NCBI GenBank assembly: GCA_012523465.1
Contig: JAAYIK010000006.1
Coordinates: forward strand, 42,304-106,303
Source of the DNA: Lysobacteraceae bacterium
Lineage (GTDB): Bacteria; Pseudomonadota; Gammaproteobacteria; Nitrococcales; AK92
Reading direction: 5' to 3'
Length of the DNA: 64,000 nt
Below, one piece after another: positions 28,401-35,900 of the stretch (positions are counted from its first letter, which is position 1; each line of letters starts with the position of its first letter). The notes under the pieces are model-generated. The model did not search any database. It had not been told where the DNA came from and saw only the letters and a program-made list of their open reading frames with translations. The position numbers and the translations under genes are program-made.

Positions 28401-31254
28401 TGCCGATGCCATCCGCGTGAAGACGCAGGCGGGTGACGCCAACGTGACCACCCTGCACGGCGGCCGGATCATCGTCGATGCCGCCGGCAGCATCCGCGGC
28501 GACGGCGCTGGCGACCTGTTCGCTGATGAGGGCGTGTTGCTGAGTGCTCGCGAAGGCATCGGCGAGGCGGGCCGGGCGCTGGAGATCATGGCGTCTGAGC
28601 TGGATGCCGACAGCGCCGAGGGCGATCTGTGGCTGCGGCTGCTGTCAGCCACCGCGGCCGGCAGCATCGTCGCCGAGCGCGGAGCGGTGGACGTGATCGG
28701 TGATGCCGATGTGAGTTACGGTCGCATCGCCGCCGCTACCCAGGTCCGGCTCGCGGTGTCGGGCCACCTTGAGGGGGCCGAGCTGACCGCCGACCAGATC
28801 CGTGTCGAGGCCGGTTCGGCTGATCTGGCGACCAGCGCGGCGGACGATGACGTCAAGATCGATACCATCGGCGACCTGCGCTTGGGGACGGTGACCAGCG
28901 GCAGCGACCAGTCACTCACGGCCGGCGGCAACCTGCGCTATGCCAGCCTGACCAGTGCTGGCAACCTCGTCGTTCGAGCGGATGGCCACGTTGATGGCGG
29001 CAAGGCCAGCGTTGTGGGCCATGCCGATGTCGAGGCTGGCAGCGCCGAACTCAAGCACCTCGAGGCTGAGCGAATTGAGCTTGAGGCGCTCGCCGACCTC
29101 GCCGTCGAGACCGCCATTTCCCGGACCACGCTCGCCACCCGCTCCGGCGGCGATACCCGCTTTGGCAGCGCCGAGAGTCAGGACGGTCAGCAGCTGCACG
29201 CCGAGGGCCTGTTGGCCGCGGACCGCCTGACCAGCACTGCTGCCGACATCGTCATCGGTTCCGAGGCCGCGCCCACTGGAGCGGTGGCCATCGATTGCGT
29301 GAGCGTCGCCACCGACTTCATCGTCCACACCCGGGGCGACCAGACCCTGGGCAGCGTCATCAGCGACGGTAAGCAGCATCTTGTTGCCGGCGGCACGGTC
29401 ACGGCCGGCAACCTGGACGGCGCCGCGCTGTTCGTGAATGCCGGCACCCTGGAGCTTGGTAGCGGCCGCATGGACGGGGACGCCGAGGTGCTGACTCAGG
29501 GCCACCAGAAGATCGGCCATCTGGTAACTGATGGCGACATTCTCCTAACCAGTGCCGAGGGCGGCAACGGCGACATCGTCTTCGGCCATCTGCAGTCGGG
29601 CCAGCCCGAGACGGTGGGCGAGGACGAGGAGCGGCTCGATGCTCCGTCCATCACCGTCGATGCCGACGGCGCCCTGCGCCGGCTCACGCCCAGCACCGGC
29701 GACGCCCGTGCTGAGGGCATGCTCACCATGACTGCCCGCACCATGGATGTCGGCGATCTGCGCAGCGCCGGTGCCGACGTGGTACTGGAGGCCGAGGCGG
29801 ACGTTATCGCTGATCTGGTCCACGCCAAGCGCGACGTCAAGATCGCCGCCGGCAACGACATGCTGATCGGCGATGTGGACTACGGCGGCGAGCTGACGCT
29901 GGCGGCGGGACGCAACCTCTGGGCCAAGGTCGGCGGCGACATCACTTTCGCCCGTGCCGAGGTGGGTGGCGACGCCGAGCTCTACTCCGGCGGCGAGATC
30001 GCGTTCGACAGCCTGAAAGCAGGTGGGACCGTCGTCCTGGAGGCGGTCGGCAACGTCAGCGTCAATGACGCGATTGATGCCGGCGACACCATTTCCATCC
30101 GCAGCGGCGCCGATGTCGCCGCCGGCACGCTCGCGAGCAGAGAGGGCGCCATCGTCATCGACGCCGCTGGCAACGTGACGCTCGACCGTGCCGAAAGTGG
30201 CGCCGAGCAGGCCATTGCCGCCGGCGGCGATTTGCGCTTTAACGAGCTGCGCAGCGGCGGCTCGCTGCAGGCCGACGTGGCTGGCGAGCTGGTGGGCGGC
30301 TCCATGATCAGTGGCGACTCCGCCGAGCTGGTCGCCCGGCGCATGGAGTTCGGCTCGCTTGCTGCCGACGGCGCGGTGCGGCTTACCGCCGCCGAGGACC
30401 TGCGCGCGCAGCGGGTGAGCCTGCCCGGCCACCGCCTGGATGCCGCCGCGGCGCTGATTGACTTCGAGGTCGTGGCTGCCGAGATCGGCTACCTCGATGC
30501 TGTCGATACGCTGCGGCTGGGTCTGGTCGACATTGGTCAGCGGCTTGATTTGGCCAGTCGCGTGGTGAGCGCCAAGGTGCGCCAGAGCGGTGCGACTGAT
30601 CCGCTGCTGCTGAATCTGACCGGCCATGCCGGCGGGGTCGCCGAGCGCGCCGCGCTGCAGGTGGATAGCGGCAGCGAAGTGCGTTTCGACCGCCTCTACG
30701 GCGTGCTGACGGAGCTTACCACCAGCAGCGAGCGGGTGAGCATCGACGACGCCTACATCCCCGGCCGCCTGCAGATGGAGACCCCGGTGGCACGGCTGGT
30801 GGCGGAGAACCGCAATACCGCTTACGTCAAGGGCGCGAACGTCCAGCTGCACGAGCAGGACTACCAGTTCCGCCTGCGCCAGGTCGGCAAGCACACCGAC
30901 ACCAATGCCTACGTGCTCCGCTATGACGCTGGCTACACCGTGCAGGTGCCGAACTTCCATCCCAGCCATCAGGACGGTGGTCCGGAGGTGCGCGCCGAGA
31001 GCGCATTGCGCTTCACCGAGCGCAGCGACCAGCAGGCGCACCGGCGGCTTGCCGAGATCCCGGCAGAAGCCTTCCTGCGCTGGCAAGTCCGGAGCAGCGC
31101 GATTCGCGAGCGCTTAGGCTCGATGGTGGTGCCGCTGGAGGGACCGGCGGTGAATCTGCCGGCGCCCGAAGGCGCCCCGGCGCACCAGGAAGGCAGCGCT
31201 GGCGACGGTGGGAGGGCTGCGTTCGGTGCGGGAGAGGCCGAACCTGCCGCGTGA
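13405..31254 (+). CDS. Giant two-partner-secretion exoprotein (TpsA; LktA/filamentous-haemagglutinin-type adhesin), ~5,949 aa
   Basis: One uninterrupted 17.85-kb frame. ATG at 13405 is preferred (GGAGTGGGGG 5 nt upstream); GTG 13375 or ATG 13381 would add 10 or 8 residues. A long Arg-containing N-terminus with a weak hydrophobic core ends near ATAGAA. Then comes a TPS secretion domain (about 13580-13930) with FNAFSQFLLG and FFASPAGFVVGKDGVINVGS in place of classical NPNL/NPNGI. The rest is mostly Gly/Ala/Val/Asn-rich beta-helix. Interruptions are Lys-rich linkers (15133-15270, 16456-16680), an acidic linker (17500-17625), an array of ~56-residue units (18.3-19.8 kb), a Tyr-rich duplication (22852-23076), a helical stretch (24.47-24.6 kb), and a Trp/Tyr/Cys-rich zone with helical insert (25.1-27.4 kb). 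I count seven Cys, six in close pairs. There is no membrane anchor. The product is inferred to be secreted by the adjacent TpsB and to act as a surface fibre; its target is unknown. Confidence 0.92.
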   Translation: MNDIKQSEVVPGSVSRLGVFAHFQQSVTPRRSAPLLRSPALLPLVLATLRAASATAGAAPNTSIVANGRTNTQVVQNDDVWTVTTGTVSGQTGFNAFSQFLLGSGHTANLKLSGDTRNLVNLVDSKVEIHGTLNSLYESGQIGGNVFFASPAGFVVGKDGVINVGSLAVTTPTQAAMDAVLENLDAAALMDGSIALEPGAVISIEGKVNALDSVTLRAPKIEVPGQILVGDQAQAAIEALALNIDGQLLAAGLIEDGGTIRLIGRDSVSVSGTLAANRVEDGEILITATKVVEIDSGIAEAEAVVDISGEVSGGNIVVRAVAKAGAEFDDAAAERGDGLTLVDAADLSVIDLLELGVDFAKGEAELGAVWAKADARVIVRDGAALDAAHDLTLEAQAERIAKTPALKTKPDKTDLYSIAAVLGAATGTTEVRVEDGARLEAGEEVTIQARSVNQVDVQATSVTANEESYAALTLAVGIADVDTNVRVDAGATLESGGQAHISARNDNAFGVEAAVMAVGDAVIGGAAALSHFSTTADAELAASLDAGQVAGDLVIDARSHTSENLVSATTATGAAPSSKLQKVKDGASKLGTLVQKAQKKGEDKADKAAGNNEPDSGQPVKLSSALALSFNDHGASARIADGAKVEVGGDLVVNAQVKSEGIRNIAESKVTTQAKKREGDGLVTGSAAIAIGIFRHDAQAIVGEGAELAAERIGVNASSELPLTVTVFDKWDTEAELLDNLAANLSVPNPARQIFTSHANATGQAEEFGFAGALSYFESENSARAWIGDGAKLASRADGGAWSSELDGDFRVDWQDAVSVQASTVSESINVAGNYQLLGLGGTGGGKEAASVGGAFNWVNYSNTAEAGIGAGAVVSADGVVVDAHSRDWFLTLSPSAGKGTSIAGNGIFALNQIDNRTHASISHDATIEARRLGLDAYQELAVWSFGGALAQGEAVSAAAAIAANDVRTDTRAFIGDNAAGPDEEPAREGSGSVSADLVRVEAITDGQVVSIAVAGAVTSSSEPKPKADGESDGGFIGKIKGLLSFKTKKASDQANAQLDGSSVVDKASQELNAQQTAQGEQPGQHQPQTKPLFGLSVSGAATATIAEQDTQAYIDGVTIRAYDSDQRTDLAVQAKNDTDLISVGGAAAFSRANKESVEYHAAVAGAVSFNLIDNDTYAGLRHMTMERAGEVAVQALTAGDSVAIGIAPALDASGQGEGGSAAASVSISWIEGSTRAEIADSTLEGEGDLEVTAYDRAQTITGGGALNAGKGKLGLGLSASLAHVAKDTVARIADSQISGFDAVGARAIAVSRLITAAGNIGATKDGTVLVGSFVFNDLANTVRAEVSGSTLEDISGNVDVLAASSSSEPALDALLGARRDRGLETSLDPGQAPELEEGEEQVIQDARFGADRGGALVIGVAGTGAGGGNAAGLSAVANVVRNQYQAVLEGTQVSTDGEVSVSARDDSQVIGVAVGVAGAKDTFAGMGSVVGNVATGSVTARVGELDADGHTTIISAAALDVSAYDGTELWAGAGSVAGSGGKAGIGASVAFNATTDIDVDGSGGRGTEAIVVNTDLELGADGGSGALKVDALADSSLRAIAVSGAGASGVALGGSLSFNLINDQVAARLSGSKVNAQQVTVSARDRDEESGSRASIWALAGNVVGSSGQAAVGASFAVNTIASSLEAEVKDSHLTVDSDTLVAAESGSEIISIAVGGAGTSGTAAGISSTVNTIAKSVHARLIDSTVTDGSGMGNLFVRAGDRWDDGGNGSTIWSLAGNVSGAGKVAAGLAAAVNTISNELVAEVEGSTVDLDGAVLVKADSGSEIKSAAVAGGGAGTAAVQGSLAVNTVANTTRATVQGGSLGGGQVRVEARERSAASDHRTTIHALAGSVSGAGTAAVGGAVAVNTIANDLIASVDAATIEGDSLQVLTATGSEIKSAAASGAGAGTAAVNGAATINTIANRSLALLANATVTADTLRVQASDVAADGGAGSLIQSLAGNVNGAGTASVGAAAATNTIANTVEAGITGSTLAVSDETEVEALQKAAIETLAADGGGAGTAAVGGSTTINNIANVTRAGIENTGQRGADNATRIAARDESSIDSLAGGARVGGTAGVGAAAAVNRSGNVIDAYLSGGDDGRTFAARNVVLDAASEATIRTIAVGVGAGLNAGIAGSVATSIIDTDVRARIDSGAKVEAENNVGVLASNRDRIEVVAGAAGIGGMNAGIGVSTVVNVIDSITRAYIDAAQVLAHARDLDDTLAVRDGRLVETPSIGEEPDPETFAWYQLEGSSKQVSGVAVNAFSTQQVGAMSVAIGGTMPNPKGSGAVGATADVNVLAGVTEAYVGNGAKVGSGAGDIDVTAGSHSYATSFIAGAAFSGDVAGGGAIDTGVISRETRAFARNAELASGGAVRLTARSGQGIRAIGASAGGAIVGGAGTGLVGVIRGTTEAFLDDVAVESHDLDVSAASRAGFNLMGGALAVGGGAVGGSLAVAVSDQRTSAYLRKADVLVDGDVTVGAEAETDFWNVALTGGAGGIAVSATAGVNVVSNATEAWVEGSTIGRADQRAANVSVAARDTVRVSATGGAAAVGAVAVGGAATVTVVQSRTVAEIRDSGLYVGGTLGVNADSDVDVEHVTAAAGGGFQSAVSGSASMILIGNGTSGEAGDELGDILDLAADMVAGEKVSEVDNADSRYADDSSRQDVTGQSLAALDAERRQRLGDEQGSLSDGELQDVNDRGRYDLASHFGNGADADVTRAAIIGGTIEAGTVEVRAEDRTTTFNLAGAANLAGGGLAAGGGVAATRVYNDVQAVLQAASLQAAGSVTVTARAVDGSGDAAHALAFAGTVGVVGLGAAWADAYLENAVSATLAGKVDATGVVTVEAKDDSSADAQALGAAAGAAAGGVVVANAAKRSGINAALAGSAQVFALDGVQVIADSDGAVYAKAQGAAGGLSAAGNAAVAVARDDARVRAALEANASLYGGDSILVQATARPQTGAEALGVAVAGGGAVGASVADAYAGTQVAARIEGGVTAEAKDITVLGRSLQPSSGHTAAATATGGTGALVFGSNATVATAESRNHVFSQVAEGATLRARGTVMVSAVNESRQDAYATGVAIAGLSIGANVATARSDAVTEAVMGGSLEGQRMVRLYDEGQDRYSFVPLAEHDGSVNTDGEGLLYTVDVGGEQRQLVQLYDPELERYYYVTLDSYNSEYPDAEGLQFATARLVVDANGVDRNFAHAVSGSGGVLAGAAATANTRTDSSTRAVLQGAAGMLRAGAVRVAARHTSEFDGKADSVQAAVLGASGAVSRHSVDVGVDAEIGTGARVETFDLVVDAQGRVIKDGVGGGYNTQAASGGVAAGAASGSYSDIRQMTRALVGANARLDVVGDVRSPGRLDVVAFNDIYARDRAKLDTGGAITIARAESMVKVTDSTAAVSVGSNAKLDSVGDIVLSGRSQADIATAANAKTYGVAAAAEADSEASIAARQTVDVGQGASLRASGNIRLYAGRNKDDQRNFIEARANADVWNKTVIPISDVDALAYIDEEAQVVVAEGAELRSVRDIFLYANEGFLAASGKAIAKDLYRQALQDLGAIGEIVEDGELSIEFTKGTGRADRTSLVLLDGYAESGIQHHQTIVLDFVDGQVVCENGVCVYDEENPPEVAVTGSIDGIGYRIYDASLTQNLAQRLNELIRLRGEYMEHDAARAAYDAEISRIEQQLKDLGAKVIRIGESYIVESDLAVRFIELDPVVAAPGDIWVEGTRFEGRGHLIAPGDARIEVINNTPYFLRINGLEIPDYKAGRVMFNGGAVESVEEINQLQGGSGARFATFQTATSSPDPYIRVANTFNPDSEGSKYNVKFLPPDIYISGNVSNLLGEVQLTSAAGSVIAQGDIRANTISISAGRDFVLGYTEGFRHIGPDPKSEWEAFAKDFTQNVKNGIYKLSEDGKTYQERGGCKVPNPIFGCLEWEWHVAKPVPTAPPRAQESVTVAGNNVFVSARYLNINGTLQSGIPDWNIDLSGLDGAIANAKAIYQQRKAAGNSDPYVELRSWHGGRVKAWWNGELERIELDGIKVEGGYMELFGEIMNTGGGKLKVLDGYGLIDINNPTDYDLVVRTLDVGRGVEGTIKITDLGKTVTRDGKVYQLITVYKREGGEVRIYTNKEVDADGNPIHLAGTGADRSATYAPAEGLLYQWVTGQRKTRGERRYYEKTSATFFDWFDLDWLIPANYENYTNNWTWNDDPRPLLEGDYLVRNANNKFSYDYSEKILSDTGWKEVERDSKCVKRFIGCIQRKYWAVVEKEEGVKEFHTYGVGASELIDIEFIGYDQGFIKVDSKGGLLLGGNIHNHTGTTTLKGDRIERIADVTILTKDLNLEASHGIGADQALIVDVSGVVSAWSDRGDIQLDAVSGDLRFGLIQTSDNVKLAAQRHVTMGGADSLIRGRRIDLTARSGSIGSEQLAVRLDTADGRDGLFTASAGGNIHVNETAGDLRLWQVSANGDVVIATTDGSILDGNTTEVRDDRTYEQLLSLWEDMELTGTAAEARAAAMVQAYERGQEAEYRQYWKLRNVRYQDGQWVADDYDPNFRVTFDEAYKLQLRETLGLDDAAIASLEAEQTEKYHELHQRFGGAEYDPDFRYALSESERAELLEGAVWTEEQLRYSISAGVARGTSDTTVTIEAPNVIGRNVTLIAGGEQSTIGRAVGEVVIDVTEPLTDEQRVALASAERDDVTIEGNIIRITLHDDVDVELLSGANGAIVAKAGKEIYLGGEQDINVRDVHAPVVRIKAGQSIVDSADGTPAIVADELILEAGNGSIGSPGNALDIDLAGKLTARAAEAIHMVQHGGDLHLDYLFSQGRVELTVANGGLRAAPGGLFAIDAGSLDLDTRGSVGSASQQLEVKLTPDAGRGADTGFSVRAGGDLYVTSPEASLAVNTGSVGGEALITTGLGGLRFIGDFQAIGGGDFQSSSDIVFADDIRVASDNGDLLFTAASFEMGAGSEAEAADAIRVKTQAGDANVTTLHGGRIIVDAAGSIRGDGAGDLFADEGVLLSAREGIGEAGRALEIMASELDADSAEGDLWLRLLSATAAGSIVAERGAVDVIGDADVSYGRIAAATQVRLAVSGHLEGAELTADQIRVEAGSADLATSAADDDVKIDTIGDLRLGTVTSGSDQSLTAGGNLRYASLTSAGNLVVRADGHVDGGKASVVGHADVEAGSAELKHLEAERIELEALADLAVETAISRTTLATRSGGDTRFGSAESQDGQQLHAEGLLAADRLTSTAADIVIGSEAAPTGAVAIDCVSVATDFIVHTRGDQTLGSVISDGKQHLVAGGTVTAGNLDGAALFVNAGTLELGSGRMDGDAEVLTQGHQKIGHLVTDGDILLTSAEGGNGDIVFGHLQSGQPETVGEDEERLDAPSITVDADGALRRLTPSTGDARAEGMLTMTARTMDVGDLRSAGADVVLEAEADVIADLVHAKRDVKIAAGNDMLIGDVDYGGELTLAAGRNLWAKVGGDITFARAEVGGDAELYSGGEIAFDSLKAGGTVVLEAVGNVSVNDAIDAGDTISIRSGADVAAGTLASREGAIVIDAAGNVTLDRAESGAEQAIAAGGDLRFNELRSGGSLQADVAGELVGGSMISGDSAELVARRMEFGSLAADGAVRLTAAEDLRAQRVSLPGHRLDAAAALIDFEVVAAEIGYLDAVDTLRLGLVDIGQRLDLASRVVSAKVRQSGATDPLLLNLTGHAGGVAERAALQVDSGSEVRFDRLYGVLTELTTSSERVSIDDAYIPGRLQMETPVARLVAENRNTAYVKGANVQLHEQDYQFRLRQVGKHTDTNAYVLRYDAGYTVQVPNFHPSHQDGGPEVRAESALRFTERSDQQAHRRLAEIPAEAFLRWQVRSSAIRERLGSMVVPLEGPAVNLPAPEGAPAHQEGSAGDGGRAAFGAGEAEPAA
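18372..19800 (+). repeat. Alternating A/B repeat array inside the giant exoprotein
   Basis: Type A units read I-x-S/A-LAG-N/S-V-x-G-x-G-x-A-A-V-G-x-A-x-A-V-NTIAN and recur near 18372, 18724, 19060, 19393 and 19713. Type B units read SEI-K-S-A-A-x-x-G-x-GAGTAAV-x-G-x-x-x-x-NTIAN and recur near 18531, 18883, 19213 and 19550. Spacing alternates between about 53 and 60 residues, giving a ~112-residue super-repeat. The repeats are diverged at DNA level, so they look old rather than freshly amplified. Confidence 0.8.
22852..23076 (+). repeat. Tyr-rich tandem motif inside the giant exoprotein
   Basis: Two ~32-residue copies, VRLYDEGQDRYSFVPL... (from 22852) and VQLYDPELERYYYVTL... (from 22981), each ending ..D-x-EGL-[LQ]-[YF], are separated by a short linker with a 43-residue period. 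The composition, Tyr and acidic residues, differs sharply from the surrounding Ala/Gly beta-helix. Confidence 0.75.
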
Positions 31255-31268
31255 GGGCCGATAGGACG

Positions 31269-32900
31269 ATGAGGAAGCAGGCCTGGCTGAGTCGAGTTGG
31301 CTTGTTGACCGCTTCCGCCTTGTTGTGGGCGGAAGCGGTAGCACAGCCGTTGCCACCGCAGCTGGATCCCGGTGCGGCGCAGCGTCGCAGCCTCGAGCAG
31401 CGGGAAGCGCTGGAAGAGATCCGACCCCGCGAGGAGACAGTGGAAGATCCGGTGGACGTCGAGCCGCCGGAGCAGCCTGCGGTGAAGGCGCCGGATGGCG
31501 CGCGCTTCGAGCGCAAGGGGGTGCGCATCAACGAGTCGGCCTTTCTCGATCGCGAGGAGCTGGCGACACTGATCCGCGCTTATGTCGGCCGCGAGGTCGG
31601 TTTCCCCGATCTGCAGCGCCTGGTGCAGGAGATCAACGGGCTTTATCGGGCGCAGGGCGTGGCTACTGCGCTGGCGATCCTGCCGCCGCAGCAGATCGAG
31701 AATGGCGTGGTGCGCATCCAGCTGGTCGAGGGCCGGCTGGGCGGGGTGGAATTCACCGGCAACGTGTACACCCGCGAGAGCTTCTTGCGCCGGCGCCTGC
31801 CCCTGCAGGTGGGTGAGGTCGTCGATGCCCGCCGCTTGCAGGATGCCCTGATCCATTTCAACCGGACCAGCGAGATTCAGCTGCAGGCCGCGTTGCGGCC
31901 CGGCGAGGCGTTCGGTCTCACCGACGTGCGGGTGGGTGTCCAGGAGCCGCCGCGCAACAGCGTGCAAATCTTTTTCGATAATCTGGGCGTGGAAAGCACC
32001 GGCGAATACCAGGCAGGCCTGTTCGCGCGCCGCAACGGCTTGTTCGGCTGGGACGACAGGCTGGCGCTTTATCTCGTGGGCTCGGAAGGGACGCTCACCG
32101 GCAGCCTGAGCTATGGCATTCCGGTGACCGCGAGCAACGGCCGCCTGAGCCTCAGCTACGCCGCCAACGACCTTGAGATCATCAAGGGACCGTTCAAGGA
32201 TCTGAAGATCACCGGCGACTCGTCGACCTTCATGCTCGGCTACGACCATCCGCTGCACGCCGGGCTGTACCACAAGTGGGACTTGCACCTGGCGGCGGTG
32301 CGGTCGAAATCGGAGACCGAGATCTCTGGCTTCGCCTTCAGCGAGAGCGAGGTGACCAAGGCCAGCGTCGGTTTCAGTTATGAGTACAGCGGGCGCAAGC
32401 AGCGCGTGCTGACCAGCCACGCCCTCTCGTGGGCCGAGGTCGATTCCAGCACGGACACGCGCTGGTCGTCTTACATTGCCTACACGGGTAGCCTGAACTG
32501 GTATCGGGCGTTGTGGGATTGCTGCACCGGTGCCGTGCATTTGGGCTGGCAGTACCTTAACGACGACCAAGCGCCGGCCTCCGAGCTGTTCCAGATTGGT
32601 GGACCCGGCAGCGTGCGTGGCTATGTGCAAGGGGTCGTTGCCGGCACCCGCGGCTATTACGCGCAGCTTGAGCTGCACCGGCCGCTGATTGCCGGGCTGG
32701 CGGGACTGGTCTTCTTCGATGCGGGGGCGGTGATGCCGGATCCGGACGAACGGATCAGCAGCATCGGTCTGGGAGTGAATTATCGCTACGGCCGCTGGCT
32801 GAGTTTCAACGTCACTTACGGCCACACCCTCAAGGATGTCGTGCCTAACCAGGACAGCGGTCGTTTCGATGCCCGCCTGGTGCTGAATTTCGGTTTTTAG
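31269..32900 (+). CDS. TpsB outer-membrane transporter (ShlB/FhaC/HecB family)
   Basis: A 543-aa Omp85-superfamily pore for two-partner secretion. ATG at 31269 gives a clean signal peptide (MRKQAWLSRVGLLTASALLW...AVAQ); an upstream GTG at 31251 overlaps the tpsA stop and is the alternative start. Residues ~25-75 are a charged linker. POTRA domains follow, with FERKGVRINESAFLDREEL, LVQEINGLYRAQGVATALA and NGVVRIQLVEGRLGGVEFTG. The beta-barrel carries the motif GGPGSVRGYVQGV, with the conserved VRGY tip of loop 6, and ends in a C-terminal Phe (LVLNFGF). It begins 15 bp after tpsA, so the two are one transcript. It is the cognate exporter of the giant protein. Confidence 0.93.
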   Translation: MRKQAWLSRVGLLTASALLWAEAVAQPLPPQLDPGAAQRRSLEQREALEEIRPREETVEDPVDVEPPEQPAVKAPDGARFERKGVRINESAFLDREELATLIRAYVGREVGFPDLQRLVQEINGLYRAQGVATALAILPPQQIENGVVRIQLVEGRLGGVEFTGNVYTRESFLRRRLPLQVGEVVDARRLQDALIHFNRTSEIQLQAALRPGEAFGLTDVRVGVQEPPRNSVQIFFDNLGVESTGEYQAGLFARRNGLFGWDDRLALYLVGSEGTLTGSLSYGIPVTASNGRLSLSYAANDLEIIKGPFKDLKITGDSSTFMLGYDHPLHAGLYHKWDLHLAAVRSKSETEISGFAFSESEVTKASVGFSYEYSGRKQRVLTSHALSWAEVDSSTDTRWSSYIAYTGSLNWYRALWDCCTGAVHLGWQYLNDDQAPASELFQIGGPGSVRGYVQGVVAGTRGYYAQLELHRPLIAGLAGLVFFDAGAVMPDPDERISSIGLGVNYRYGRWLSFNVTYGHTLKDVVPNQDSGRFDARLVLNFGF

Positions 32901-32912
32901 CTTGCAGGGATG

Positions 32913-35900
32913 CTAGTCCGCAGGGATGCGGCTCAACACCCCGCTTGCCCCTTGTGCTTGCGCAAGGCGTCGAGCCGTGGCAAAGGCGGCTCTTGCTTCC
33001 TCGCGCCGCCCTAGCTGCAGCAACGCCGTGCCGCGCATCCGCTGCAGGTCTGCCTCGTGGAAATGCTCGTCGAGCGCCGCCGCGGCGGCCAGCGCCGAGT
33101 CCACCGTCTCCAGCTGGGCAGCGAAATCCCCCGCTGCGCCCAGCGCGTCGGCAAGCGCATGCAAGCCGGCCACCAGGGCACTGGGCATGGCCAGGCGCAG
33201 GGTTGCGACAGCGGCTCGCAGCCGTTCCACGCCCGCGGCGTCGCCGCGGCAGGCGGCGGCCCAGCCGAGCACCAGCCCGGCCGCCCCTTCCCACAGCGGC
33301 AACCGATGGCGCTGGGCCAGCGCGTGGACCTCGCTGGCAAGATCTGTGGCTCGCGCGACCTCGCCGCGAAAGCGGCGCAGCATGGCGGCGAACAGCAGCG
33401 CGAGGCACAGCGTGTAAGGATCGTCCCCGGCCCGCGCCGCTTCGATCGTGCGGGCGCTGGCTTCGAGGGCATCGTCCTCGCGGCCTTGCGCATGGCGCGC
33501 CCAGGACAGATGCGCTAGGCTGCTGATCAGGGCCTCATAGCCGTTGATGCCGATCCACGGCCGATTGGCCGCCTGGCTCAGCTCGATGGCTTGCTTGGCG
33601 TGCTCGCAGCATCGCGCCAGCTGGCCGCGCCACATGGCGATGTTGGTTGCGGCGGCATGGGCGACTGCCCGCAGTTCCAGCGAGCCTAGGGCTTCGGCCT
33701 CCTCCAGCAGGGCGTCGGCGAGCCGCTGCGACTCGGCATAGCCTTTCTGCGAGCTGGATACCAGCCACAGTCCTGCCAGTGCCTGGAAACGTTCGACGCA
33801 TGGCTGCTGGTGGCGGAGCAAGCTGAAGGCGCGCTCGAAGACGGTTGCTGCTTCCGGCGAGCCGTAGCCTTCGTGAGCCAGCAGCGTCTGGCCAAGCGCG
33901 AGCAGCAGCTCCAGCTCGCGGTTCGCGTTGGCTTGATTCGGTGGCAGTCGGGCGAGGAGCGCCAACCCGTTGCGCAGGTGGGCGCTCGCCTCCGCCAGGG
34001 CGGGGACGGCAAGCGCCCGCTTCCCGGCCTCTAGCCACCAATGCACGGCCTCGTCGACAGCGCCTGCAGCTGTGAAGTGGTACGCGACCTGCTCGGGGTG
34101 GTGCGCTGCCCGCCACGGCAGCTCCGCGACCAGCTTGTGCGCCACGAGCGCATGGGTCCGGCGGGCGTCGCTGTGGAGCAGCGAGGCGCGAACCGCTTCG
34201 TGGATGAGGGCGTGGCGAAACTCGTAGCCGCCGCGGGCCGGCACGATGAGCCGTGCCACTTCGAGGCGTGCCAGCATGTCGTCCAGCGTGGCTGGCTCGA
34301 AAGCGCCGATGCGTTCCAGCAGCTCGCGATCGAACGCGCGCCCGAGCACTGCCGCCAGCTGCGCCACCCGGCCGGCCTCGCCGAGCGCATCGAGTCGGGC
34401 TTGAATCAGGTAGCTCAGGCTCAGAGGGATGCCGCGCGCCTCCGGATCGATGGCCGCGCGCGCCAGTTCCTCGGCGAACAGGGGAATTCCCTCGGCCCGA
34501 GCAATGATGTCGGTGACCGCGTCCGGTCCGAGCTCGGGCGCAATCACTTCCAACAGGCCCCGCATCGCCGCGTCGTCGAGTGGGGACAGATCGAGCACGG
34601 CGGACTCCTCGAGCCAGGCCAGCCGGAGCTGTGGACGGGCGGTAAGCACCAAGAGCACGGGCGACCGGCTGCGCTGACGACCGTATAGCTCCAGCAGCTC
34701 CAGCGTGGACGGGTCGGCCCAATGGAGATCCTCCAGGATCATCAGCACGGGCTGGCGCCGTGCCAGCTCGTCGAGCAGCTCGAGCAGCAGGGCGAACAGC
34801 CGCTGCTTGTCGCTGGGCGACAGGGTGATTGGCTCGTCGTCCTTGGGCGCAAGCAGCGGTCCCAGCGCATCCGTCCCCGCTCCCAGCTGGTCCGGATACC
34901 TTAGCGCTAGCCCGTCGGTCAGCTTGTGCAGCCGGATCTCCGGGCTGTCGTCGGTTTGGAGGCCGTAGGCGTCTTCCAGCAGGGCGATGATCGGTCGCAG
35001 CGGGGTGGCCTGGTATTGGGCGTAGCAGTGCATCTTCCACGCCGTGCCGCCGGTGTCCGTGACCAGATCCCGCAAGGCGTGGGCGAGGCGAGACTTGCCA
35101 AGGCCGGCCTCGCCACGGATCAAGACGATGCCGGGAGTGCCCGACCGCACGCGCTCCCACTGCGCGCGCAGCCAGTCGAGTTCCGTCTGGCGGCCGGTCA
35201 AGGGTGGCGGCGTGTTGCGCGCGATCTCGCTGGCACAGACCGTGTAAGTCCCGAACTTGGGCTCGGGCTGCAACGCGAACTCGCGATAGATCAGCTTGCG
35301 CGTCGGCTCGTCCACGACGACTTGCCCGGGCAGCGCCAGTGCGGCAAGCCGCAGCGCGGCGGCTGGCGCCTGGCCGGAGGCGTCGGGATACATCGTGTCG
35401 TCGTGCATGACGATGACGCCGGTATGGATGCCGATGCGCAGCGCGAAGCTGGGGGGCGCGTCAGCAACAATGTCCACGGCGGCGCGCACGGCGCGGCGAC
35501 CGGCATCCTCCAGGGCGGCAGGATAGCCGAAGTAGCCGATGAGGCCGCCGTCCGGGGTTTGCACCACGTAGGCGCCGGCTCGCTCGGCCAGCAGCATGGC
35601 GCGGCGGCGCTGCTCGCGCAGCTGCTCCGCCACGATTTCCGGGTCGCGGCGGTCGGTCGGTTCGATCAGCAATGCCATGACGGTGGCGGGACGGCGCTCG
35701 CGCTTGCGTTGTATCGTCGTTGCCGGGGCCAGCTTGTTCTCTTCGATGGCGCGCGCCAAGGCCTCGGTCGCTTCTTCCGGCTCGGCGTCCAGCTCGCGCG
35801 CCAGCATAGCCCGGCAGTGGGCATAGTGGGCCAGCGCGGCGGCGCGCTGACCGCTCATGGCGAGCAGGCGCATCAGCTGCCGGTGTCCCTCCTCGTTCCA

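Noticed and set aside
33535..35160. A 541-codon frame on the same strand as the BTAD regulator.
   Set aside because: It is an alternative phase of the regulator gene, Arg/Pro/Gly-rich and without motifs; the regulator frame carries Walker A and B.
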